Below, piece by piece: positions 29,519 through 36,973 of a stretch of DNA of 64,000 bases. Where the stretch lies: contig NZ_MVHJ01000001.1 in assembly GCF_002086115.1 (NCBI RefSeq), positions 372,001-436,000 of the forward strand, in the 5' to 3' direction. Made by a program: the position numbers and the translations under genes. Numbering within the stretch: position 1 is the stretch's first letter; each line of letters opens with the position of its first letter. Under the pieces are notes generated by a model. That model was not told the origin of the DNA and ran no database searches. It saw only the letters and a list, made by a program, of their open reading frames with translations. The DNA is from Mycolicibacterium bacteremicum. Lineage in GTDB: Bacteria > Actinomycetota > Actinomycetes > Mycobacteriales > Mycobacteriaceae.

Positions 29519-30970
29519 GTGACCTACTCGCGGCTCTGTGCGTCGAGCGCCATGGCGTTGCACACTCAGACGCCTGCCACACGGGCGGCTTCCGTCTGCA
29601 TCGCGACCCTCGCGCCATCGACTGAACTCACCCACGCTCGGTTGCAGGAATGGATCGCCTCGGCGCTGTCGGGATTGGCGCGCTTTCGTGGCCGCTTGAT
29701 CGACAAGCCATTCGGCATCGGGCAGCCCGTGTGGGCCGAAATCCGAGATTTCAACGCCACCGGACGGATCGCGAAGGCGACGCTGCCGACGCCCGGTGGC
29801 GACGACGAGCTATGCGTCTTAATCGAATCCCTCTGCGCCGTAGAGGGTTCAAATCGTGCGCTTTGGCGTGCGTGGACGGTTGACGGCCTCGCGGGCGGTC
29901 GCTGGGCGCTCGTATTGGAGATGTCGCCCGCGCTGGCCGACGGCGGCAGCGGAGTAGTGGCGGTATGGGACCAGCTTTTGAGCAGCCTGCCGGATTCCCT
30001 TGGCCCACCGCCAGATGAAGCGCACATGGGACCGGCGCCGTCCCTGCGCGAGCTGTTCGTGGATACGTTCCTCGAACTGATCGAGAACCACATCGTCGGT
30101 ACGCGCATCGTGACCGAACTGATGACCGACGCGGTGATGGTGGCCCGCCACCAACAGCCACTGGTGGGCCTGCAGTTGTCGACGACGCCAACGAATGCCA
30201 GGTTGACCAGAAGGCGATCGGTTGCTTTGACGTCGATCGCGGCGGCCGACGTCGAAGCGGTCAGCGACGCATTTGGGGGAAAGACCACGAATGTGGTCCT
30301 CGCGGCGTGCACGCTCTCGCTACGAGGGTGGCTTCTGCAACACGGCGTAATCCCCGTCGAGCCCCTGGTGATGGCCGTGCCGTTGACGCAGCCCTACGGC
30401 GACTCGGTGCGCGCAACGACATCCCGTGCGGTGGGACGCGTCCATATGCCAGTCCACTTTGACGACCCGGTGGAAGTACTGACTTACCTGCACACCGCGA
30501 CCGAGCGGTTGAACATAGCAAGTCGCGCCGAGGACGGCAGCCATTCAGGAAGGGAGCGTATTGCCGACGCGATGGCGCTCATGCCGCCGCGCGTGATCAG
30601 GCTCGCCGCGCATTTCAACGCCGCGTTGGGCTTGTCCTGGCGGGGTACACCCCGCCTCTATGGCAGTCTGTCGTTCGCCCAGGGGCCGGGAGGGCCGGCG
30701 TATTCAGCGGGCGCACGGGTGATAGGTATGCACACCATCGAGCCGCTGGCCGAAGGGTCCGGCCTCGGCGTGGTTGCGACATCGCACGATGATGTCATTG
30801 ATATTTGTCTGAGCTCGTGCCCGGATGTAGTCGCCGACATTGATCAGGTCGCCGATGGCATACGGGACGCGGTCGCGGCACTCGTCGCGGCGGCGCACGT
30901 GTCGCCCCGGGGAGAAGGTCAGTCGGTCGTGTCGGAAATGGCGTCACACAGCAGTAGGCGATCAATTTGA
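29519..30970 (+). CDS. WS/DGAT-like acyltransferase with degenerate active site
   Basis: The 483-aa protein follows the wax-ester synthase/diacylglycerol acyltransferase plan: N-terminal CASSAMALHTQTPATRAASV (normally DAxFLxxETPxxPMHVG), the PSLRELF-like linker, then VPLTQPYGDSVRATTSRAVGRVHMPV and the C-terminal ARVIGMHTIEPLAEGSGLGVV. At the active-site position, where the family has HHxxxDG, it reads MSPALADG: both His are replaced (Ser136, Pro137) while Asp-Gly remain. It is therefore unlikely to make triacylglycerol or wax esters by the known mechanism. The GTG at 29519 matches the family start; a longer frame begins at 29396 inside DUF5994. Confidence 0.72.
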   Translation: MTYSRLCASSAMALHTQTPATRAASVCIATLAPSTELTHARLQEWIASALSGLARFRGRLIDKPFGIGQPVWAEIRDFNATGRIAKATLPTPGGDDELCVLIESLCAVEGSNRALWRAWTVDGLAGGRWALVLEMSPALADGGSGVVAVWDQLLSSLPDSLGPPPDEAHMGPAPSLRELFVDTFLELIENHIVGTRIVTELMTDAVMVARHQQPLVGLQLSTTPTNARLTRRRSVALTSIAAADVEAVSDAFGGKTTNVVLAACTLSLRGWLLQHGVIPVEPLVMAVPLTQPYGDSVRATTSRAVGRVHMPVHFDDPVEVLTYLHTATERLNIASRAEDGSHSGRERIADAMALMPPRVIRLAAHFNAALGLSWRGTPRLYGSLSFAQGPGGPAYSAGARVIGMHTIEPLAEGSGLGVVATSHDDVIDICLSSCPDVVADIDQVADGIRDAVAALVAAAHVSPRGEGQSVVSEMASHSSRRSI

Positions 30971-31381
30971 TCGCGTCCCCTCGCATGCCGGACAAAACGC
31001 GCAAAGGACATTGAAAAACTTCCGAAGTTCCGAATAGCATTGCACCGCAATGCTATTCAGTCATCGTCACCGAGTCTGTCGGCTCGTTCCTGGTGTTCGC
31101 GGCGGCCGTCTCGGGCGAAATCGTCGCAGTCATCGCGTCGGCGGCGGTGACGAAGCGCCACCGTGTTCATGTCGCGCGGGCGATTGTCCGGCCCTCTTGC
31201 GAATGTGGCCATTCCGGCCAGGACTGCTGTGATCTTGGAGAACATTGCGACGCCTCTGATGGGGTTGAGACCAGTACACGCCGATTTCCATTGTGTGTCA
31301 ATAAATCTGGCAGCAGCGTATGATCGAGGTATCGAGCAGCTCGTTCACGGGCCGACATGCCCGATTGAAAAGGATATTCCG
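30971..31381. other. 411-bp stretch without a recognised gene
   Basis: Several short open frames exist but none has family features. The only clear structure is the perfect hairpin at 31032-31058. Confidence 0.45.
31032..31058. terminator. Perfect 12-bp hairpin, possible terminator
   Basis: GAATAGCATTGC and GCAATGCTATTC pair perfectly around a 3-nt ACC loop, 61 bp after the acyltransferase-like stop. There is no U-run, but mycobacteria are reported to use hairpins without U-tracts as terminators. An operator role is also possible. Confidence 0.45.
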
Positions 31382-31540
31382 ATGACTTCGGCAACGACCT
31401 TCCGTACGCCCTACAACGATCGCGTCGATCTGATCAGCCATACGATAGTCGCCAATTCCGCACTAGACTCCGCGGCAGCGACCGACCTTGCGGTCCACAT
31501 TCTGCGAGCCTTGCAATCCATTCCTGAAAAGGCGCGCTGA
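31382..31540 (+). CDS. Possible 52-aa protein
   Basis: A short frame from ATG 31382, preceded by AAAAGGAT, encodes MTSATTFRTPYNDRVD and a helical Ala-rich C-terminal half ending in PEKAR. Composition looks protein-like but no family is recognised and nothing around it explains it. It is the only candidate gene between the acyltransferase-like gene and the transposon. Confidence 0.3.
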   Translation: MTSATTFRTPYNDRVDLISHTIVANSALDSAAATDLAVHILRALQSIPEKAR

Positions 31541-32102
31541 GCATTTGGACCGGATCTGCATGTGCGGGCGTTTCGGAGATACGCGCCGGCGGCTACGCCA
31601 TCGATGACGCGGGGTAAGAGATCGTCGTTCACTCCGCCTTGAAGGCAAGTCGGTCGCGCGCCGCCGGTCTGCTCGAAGCGACGAGCGGATGATCGTGCTG
31701 GATCACGAGTCACTCTGTAACACAGACTATCCAAGATTCGTCACAGTGACGAATTGTAGTGCCGGCAGTTGGCCCATGAAGCAGGAGTTGAGTAGCGGCC
31801 CGTCGATACCCAACCACCGCGCCACAACTTCGTTACCGGGACGTTTTCGGTGGGCAGGCCCGATGGAATCTCGCCACGCATTGCCCAGCAGGTTGAGCAG
31901 TACTGTCACGCCAGTTGCGGGCTGACCCACCTGAGTGTCTGATGGGCAGCGAGCCTGTACGTAGGTCTGCGCAGCTCTAGCCAACACAACGACGATGTAG
32001 CCACGCCTTCAGGCATTCGCACAGCGTTCACGTTTCGCCGATAATCTACATTATGTCAATTCAAGTTGCGCCGTTTTCATCTGATGAATCATCAAGGTTG
32101 CC
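31541..32102. other. 562-bp left flank of the transposon, no gene seen
   Basis: I see no recognisable coding sequence, RNA gene or attachment-like tRNA end here. The sequence is less G+C-rich near 32040-32100. The last five bases (TTGCC) are the left member of the probable target duplication. Confidence 0.45.
32098..32102. repeat. Left target-site duplication, TTGCC
   Basis: TTGCC abuts the left terminal repeat. The bases just outside the right terminal repeat are TTGCA, so four of five match. A 5-bp duplication is the norm for Tn7-like and Tn5053-like elements. Confidence 0.45.
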
Positions 32103-32190
32103 TGTCCTGTCTCGTTATATCTGGCGGATTTCGCAATTGACCTGGCGGTTTTCGGTGTGTCACCCGTATCTCAGTGAATCTGGCGGTTAG
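32103..32190 (+). repeat. Left transposon end with three TGGCGG transposase-site cores
   Basis: After the terminal TGTCCTGTCTC, direct TGGCGG cores occur at 32122, 32143 and 32181. The first two are preceded by similar bases (ATC or ACC) and followed by A/T-rich sequence. Multiple spaced sites at each end are typical of TnsB-type transposases. The tnsA gene begins 50 bp further in. Confidence 0.7.
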
Positions 32191-32239
32191 TGTCGTACCC
32201 CGGTCGTAGTCTCAGCTGCGACGACCGAAGGAGGTCGGG

Positions 32240-32995
32240 ATGGCAGCTCCACGCCTGCGTTCCCTGCCACGAAACGTCACGGACGTGACGCGAGTGTTGG
32301 CGTGCGTGGACGGCTCCGTTCAGAACCTGCAGGTGTCACCCGACGTCGGATCCGTTCAGCTCGAGCGCACGACTCCGATCCGCGAGTTCTTCTCCTGGCC
32401 GGGCAAGCGAAACTACGAAGGCCTGTATTGGTCGAGCACAAATCGCCGCCACGTCGACTTCGAGTCGCTCCTCGAACGTGAGTATCTCTTGGCAGCCGAC
32501 AACGCCCCCGACATCGTCGCCATCGCGGCACAACCCCTCGCCCTGCTCTGGCCCCGGGACACGCGAGGCAACCGCGACCACGTACCAGATTTCTTCGTTC
32601 GACTTGCCAATGGCGACGGTCGCTTGGTCGACGTACGCTCGCCAAAAGGAGCCGAGAAGCACGCTGAGCAGTCCACCCTGACACGAAAAGTTTGCGACGA
32701 AATCGGCTGGGACTACGAGGTCTTCACCGGCCTACCTCCCGAAATCGCCCACAACCTGCGCTGGCTTGCCGGATATCGCCACGACCGCAGCGCCCCAACT
32801 ACGGAGGTCGCCGAGTCTATCGAGCATTGTTTCGCGGCACCGGTGTCCCTGCGGCTCGGTTTTGACGCAGCCAGCTCGTGCACGGGTCAGAGCATCGAAC
32901 TCACCACCGCACACGTGCTGCACCTGCTATGGCGCAGAAAGCTGTCCGCAGACATGACTCGACCGTTATCGTTGTCCAGCGAGGTGTGGACATGA
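32240..32995 (+). CDS. tnsA: TnsA-like heteromeric transposase endonuclease subunit
   Basis: The 251-aa protein resembles TnsA endonucleases, which cut the 5' strands at transposon ends so that the element moves by cut-and-paste. The N-terminal endonuclease region has the acidic residue in DFESLLEREYLL, the Asp in HVPDFFVRL, and the last catalytic strand RLVDVRSPKG. In E. coli TnsA this last motif carries a Lys; here the aligned residue is Arg, with a Lys three residues on. A C-terminal helical domain follows. ATG 32240 follows a strong GAAGGAGG ribosome site. The stop overlaps the tnsB start (ATGA). Confidence 0.82.
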   Translation: MAAPRLRSLPRNVTDVTRVLACVDGSVQNLQVSPDVGSVQLERTTPIREFFSWPGKRNYEGLYWSSTNRRHVDFESLLEREYLLAADNAPDIVAIAAQPLALLWPRDTRGNRDHVPDFFVRLANGDGRLVDVRSPKGAEKHAEQSTLTRKVCDEIGWDYEVFTGLPPEIAHNLRWLAGYRHDRSAPTTEVAESIEHCFAAPVSLRLGFDAASSCTGQSIELTTAHVLHLLWRRKLSADMTRPLSLSSEVWT

Positions 32996-35043
32996 AGACG
33001 GTTCGTCTTTTCGACATGCTGAGCTACGACGGCCAGACATGGCAGGTCGTATCCCAAGACGGATCAGAACTGGCACTGAAAGAACTCATTTCAGGACGAA
33101 TCCGCAAGATCGGCGTGGCGGAGCTTCTCGGTGACGAAAGCTTCCTTCCCGATGCCCCCGACCGCCTACCTCGACTTGATTCGGCCGCCGTGTTGGAGAC
33201 GTTGGATCCTGTTGCCCGCGGACGCGTATTGTTTCTCCGCCGGCACGTCGTCGAAGTACTGACCGGCAGACCTCCCGCGGACATCGACGGACCCGACGAG
33301 GACGCTTCCACCCCAGTTCGTCGCGAGTACGATTCGCAACTTCCGCTGAAGGATCGCATTGCCGCGAAAGTCGCTGAGCTGGCGGCCTCAACAACCCCTG
33401 TGGGTCACCGAAGCCTGGAACGTTACATCAAGGCATACCGTGAGGACGGGTTGGCCGGCTTGGTCGACGGCCGGGCGCAGCGGCAATCCTCGCCCACCGG
33501 ACGGATCGACCCGGCGCTGGTTTCCCTGCTCGAAAACGCCTTAAGGGCGCAAACAAATGTCTCGACAGGAACGCGTTCCCGCGTCATCAAGGAGGTCAGT
33601 CTGGAAGCCTCCCAGTTGGGTTTGCCGCTCCCCTCGCGGTCCACCCTCTATCGCGCGGTGGAGAACCTTGAGAAGTCTCGACATCCATTCGGAAATGCGA
33701 CAACCCGGCGCACTCAAGCGAACCGCCCAGACCGGACATGGGGTCGCCAAGCTCCGTCGCGGCCAGGTGAACTGACCGAAGTCGACAGCACACCGATGGA
33801 CCTGATGGTCGTCTACCCAGACGGTTCCACTGGGCGCGTGGACCTGACATTGATGTTGGACGTGGCCACACGGACAGTTTGTTCAGCGATCTTGAGACCT
33901 GTGGCAACCAAAAGCGTTGATGCGGCAGTGCTTCTCGCACGAGCACTGACTCCCCTGACGATGCAACCCGGTTGGAATCGATCGGTGAGTTTCTCGCGTT
34001 CAATCCTTCCGGCCGGCATGATCGACGGTGACGGCGAGATCCGGACCAGCGTAGCCGCCAAGCCGGTCATCGTTCCCGAATCGATCACAGTCGACCGAGG
34101 AAAGGTGTACGTCGGGTCGACGTTCCTCAACGCTTGCGAACGCCTGCAGATCACCGTTACCAAGGCCGCTCCCCGCACGCCTACCAACAAACCCCACGTG
34201 GAGCGAGTCTTCGCCGCCATAAACAGCGGGTTCACCCAGTACCTCGCGGGCTACGTCGGACCGAACGTCGTCAAGCGCGGGAAGGCTCCCGATTCTGAGG
34301 CGATGTGGACACTCGCCGAGCTGCAGAATCTTCTCGACCTTTGGATCGTCGCGGTCTGGCAGAACAAGCCACACCCCGGCCTTCGGCATCCGGCGATGCC
34401 GAAGCAAGATCTCACGCCGAACGAGGCTTATGCAGCATTGGCGTCGGTCGCACCCACGGTAAACGTCGCCCTAGATCGTGATGACTACATCGGGCTGCTT
34501 CCGGTGACCTATCGATCGATCCAGGGCTACGGCATAAACTTCGAAAGCCTGCACTACGACCACCCCTCGCTGCATCCCTACCGCGGCGTCAAGAGCGGTT
34601 TATCTCTGCCGGCCAACGGTGGATGGGAAGTCCGATACGACCCTTATCGACTGCAGTCGATCTACGTCCGTGACCATTTCCGCGGCGAATGGATCGAGGC
34701 TGAGTGGAGCCTCGCAAAACAGTCCCTGGCGCCGTTCTCCCTCGATGTTCTCCGGGCTGCGCGCACGGCGGTGCAGAAGCGCGGCGAGAGCCCCAGCGGT
34801 GTTGATGTTCTTGCGGAAATCAGCCGAATCCAAACCGGTGGCGCCCGAACTGTCAAAGAGCAACGGGCCGCTAAGCGGGACAGTGTGAACAAACCCGTCG
34901 TACCACGGTTGCCCCCCACGGTCGAGCAAACTGCTGCGGACGCCACGGAAGAATCCCTGGCTAGTGTCTCCGCGATCAGCACAGCCCACGCCACCTCGCG
35001 GCGTCGAGCAGCCCGCCGCATCGATGACGAGGATGAGGAGTAA
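32992..35043 (+). CDS. tnsB: TnsB-like DDE transposase
   Basis: The 683-aa protein is a Mu/TnsB-family transposase. Helix-turn-helix regions lie at about 120-225 (HRSLERYIKAYREDGLAGLV, SRSTLYRAVENLE). The rve catalytic core carries Asp265 (TEVDSTPMD), Asp368 (TVDRGKVYV) and Glu404 (PHVERVFAAIN), and a Mu-type C-terminal barrel follows. The C-terminal 100 residues are charged and flexible and would contact TnsC. It joins the 3' ends of the element to target DNA. ATG 32992 overlaps the tnsA stop; an open frame from 32878 overlaps tnsA further and is not used. Confidence 0.93.
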   Translation: MKTVRLFDMLSYDGQTWQVVSQDGSELALKELISGRIRKIGVAELLGDESFLPDAPDRLPRLDSAAVLETLDPVARGRVLFLRRHVVEVLTGRPPADIDGPDEDASTPVRREYDSQLPLKDRIAAKVAELAASTTPVGHRSLERYIKAYREDGLAGLVDGRAQRQSSPTGRIDPALVSLLENALRAQTNVSTGTRSRVIKEVSLEASQLGLPLPSRSTLYRAVENLEKSRHPFGNATTRRTQANRPDRTWGRQAPSRPGELTEVDSTPMDLMVVYPDGSTGRVDLTLMLDVATRTVCSAILRPVATKSVDAAVLLARALTPLTMQPGWNRSVSFSRSILPAGMIDGDGEIRTSVAAKPVIVPESITVDRGKVYVGSTFLNACERLQITVTKAAPRTPTNKPHVERVFAAINSGFTQYLAGYVGPNVVKRGKAPDSEAMWTLAELQNLLDLWIVAVWQNKPHPGLRHPAMPKQDLTPNEAYAALASVAPTVNVALDRDDYIGLLPVTYRSIQGYGINFESLHYDHPSLHPYRGVKSGLSLPANGGWEVRYDPYRLQSIYVRDHFRGEWIEAEWSLAKQSLAPFSLDVLRAARTAVQKRGESPSGVDVLAEISRIQTGGARTVKEQRAAKRDSVNKPVVPRLPPTVEQTAADATEESLASVSAISTAHATSRRRAARRIDDEDEE

Positions 35044-35045
35044 CC

Positions 35046-36083
35046 GTGGCCGTACCTGATTCGCTGGCTGCATGGCGGGACTTCGTCAATCGTCGCAATG
35101 TCGAGCCCGAACACCTAACGATGGAGCAGCTCAGCGCCCTCTCCCCTGCCGAGAAAGAGGACTACGACCAGCAACGTTTCGCCTGGCTGGGCGCAGACGT
35201 CGTGCTGGAAACGCCCGATACCGAAGTCTTGACACACCAAACGCGTGTATTGATGGCCAGAAACTCCGCAAACTCAGCCACCGCGCGGCGTGGTCTGGCG
35301 ATCTCCGGGTCCGCCGGACGCGGGAAGTCAACTGCCGCACTCCTAATCGGGCGTCGGCATGAACGAATGATGCGCACCAAGTTGAACCGCTACGACGACG
35401 GATTCGCGCCGGTGGTCTACACAGTCGTTCCGCCCGGTACCACCCCGAAGATGATGATGTTGGCATTCACCAATTTCCTCGGCCTGCTGGTCCCGAACAA
35501 GTCGACGGCGCAAGACTTGACCGAGCAGACCGTGGGGGTGATGCGGAGCCTATCGGTGTCGTTGGTCCTCGTCGACGAAGTACACAACCTCAAGACCAAT
35601 CATCAGGCTGGCAGCGAGGCCGCGTCAGCGTTGAAGGTGTTCTCGGAGACACTCGACGCGACGTTCATCTACGCCGGCATCGACCTGCTTCAGGCCGATT
35701 TGTTCGCCGGGCACATCGGCCGCCAACTGAAAGGCCGGATGGCGGTCCACCAGATGCGGAAGTACGAGTTCGGCACTAAGGCACAGCGGGAAAAGTGGAC
35801 CGAACTTGTCCTCGGTGTCGAGGCACTGTTACCGCTTGGACGGCATGCCGCCGGAACCCTCGAAACTGAGGCGACCTACCTTTATGACCGCACGGGAGGT
35901 TCCATCGGCTCACTTCGAGCCTTGCTGAACGACGCAGCAATCGCTGCGATTATCAGCGGCGACGAGTTGGTCAATAGGAAACTGCTTGATATTACGTCCA
36001 CCGATTTCGCGGCCGACGAGGCTGCTGCACGGACTGTAGCCGAGGACAGGGCGGCGCCAATGCCATTGAAGATGGCCGAATGA
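35046..36083 (+). CDS. tnsC: TnsC/TniB-like AAA+ ATPase
   Basis: The 345-aa protein has Walker A at about residues 88-96 (GSAGRGKST), Walker B at 172-179 (SLVLVDEVH) and an arginine-bearing C-terminal lid (YLYDRTGGSIGSLRALLNDAA). TnsC/TniB proteins form ATP-dependent filaments on target DNA, receive a signal from TniQ and recruit the transposase. The GTG start is 2 bp after the tnsB stop, and the stop overlaps tniQ as ATGA, so all four transposition genes are tightly coupled. Confidence 0.9.
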   Translation: MAVPDSLAAWRDFVNRRNVEPEHLTMEQLSALSPAEKEDYDQQRFAWLGADVVLETPDTEVLTHQTRVLMARNSANSATARRGLAISGSAGRGKSTAALLIGRRHERMMRTKLNRYDDGFAPVVYTVVPPGTTPKMMMLAFTNFLGLLVPNKSTAQDLTEQTVGVMRSLSVSLVLVDEVHNLKTNHQAGSEAASALKVFSETLDATFIYAGIDLLQADLFAGHIGRQLKGRMAVHQMRKYEFGTKAQREKWTELVLGVEALLPLGRHAAGTLETEATYLYDRTGGSIGSLRALLNDAAIAAIISGDELVNRKLLDITSTDFAADEAAARTVAEDRAAPMPLKMAE

Positions 36084-36973
36084 GAATCACTCCCCTTCCA
36101 GTTCGCACGCGCTTATATCACGGCGAGACCCTGGACTCTTACATCCAGCGGCACGCCGCCCGGAACTTCTGCGTGCCTTCCGATGTCGACCGCGCATTGC
36201 GTGAGCGCGGCGTCGTCAAGTCCAAGAATCGGCGCGATCCCGCTCGCGTCCAGGCGTGGTTGGACCTTGCGGATGTGCCGGCCGAGCGCTTCACGGCACC
36301 TGACTATGTTCTCGATCAGGAGGTAACCGAGCGGGCACTGTGCCTCCGCTGCACCAGAGGCGATCCCGCCCGAGGGAAACAAACCCACATTGGCCTGGTG
36401 TGTGCACAGCACAGACGATGGCTCGGCTCTCCGCAGATCGACCTGCATGGCTACTTCCGCGCTATCGCCGCGGAACGCCACTTCCGGCGACACCTTGCCG
36501 CTCGCAATGTCCTTCACGATTCCCTGCCCATGCTGGTTGGCCGAGAATGCGCCAGTCCAGCGATCATCGGAGCAAACGAGATCGTCCGCCGCAGAGATGA
36601 ATTCGGCATCGACGCTGTCGATGCACTGACGTATCCCGAGCAGGTTAAGGTCGCTCGGCTGCTGTGTTTACCCGGATTTCTCTGCGCAGCAACTGATCCG
36701 GGAACCGATTCAGCTCGACGCCGTTGGCTCGTCGCGAGAGAAGTCGAGATGATCATTCCCGCGCGCGACGATGCAGATCCGTGGCGAGCAACCAACCGGG
36801 TGTGGACGGCCATCACGTTTCTGACCGCCCGCCGGCGAGATGCCCGTATCCACGGAGTACCGATGCGCGACACGTACTACAACATCCTGCGGTTTATTCA
36901 GGAACCGCGGGACGATTCCGCAGCGGCGGGCTGGTCCCGTGAGGCACAGGGGCGAGGCGGATATGGAGCTTGA
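36080..36973 (+). CDS. tniQ: TniQ-family target-selection protein
   Basis: The 297-aa protein starts with the TniQ pattern PLPVRTRLYHGETLDSYIQR. It continues with a zinc-finger-like CLRC...CAQH (about residues 88-112), which in TniQ/TnsD proteins coordinates zinc. At this length it is nearer to Tn5053-type TniQ than to full TnsD, and it has no obvious long DNA-binding extension to dictate one attachment site. It would bridge target DNA and TnsC. Its last 11 bases overlap the start of hsdR, joining the cargo to the transposition operon. Confidence 0.85.
   Translation: MRITPLPVRTRLYHGETLDSYIQRHAARNFCVPSDVDRALRERGVVKSKNRRDPARVQAWLDLADVPAERFTAPDYVLDQEVTERALCLRCTRGDPARGKQTHIGLVCAQHRRWLGSPQIDLHGYFRAIAAERHFRRHLAARNVLHDSLPMLVGRECASPAIIGANEIVRRRDEFGIDAVDALTYPEQVKVARLLCLPGFLCAATDPGTDSARRRWLVAREVEMIIPARDDADPWRATNRVWTAITFLTARRRDARIHGVPMRDTYYNILRFIQEPRDDSAAAGWSREAQGRGGYGA

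Noticed and set aside
32054..32085. TGTCAATTCAAG as an alternative left transposon end
   Set aside because: It has the TGT start but does not align with any right-end sequence, whereas TGTCCTGTCTC at 32103 aligns with the right end including the offset of TGGCGG.
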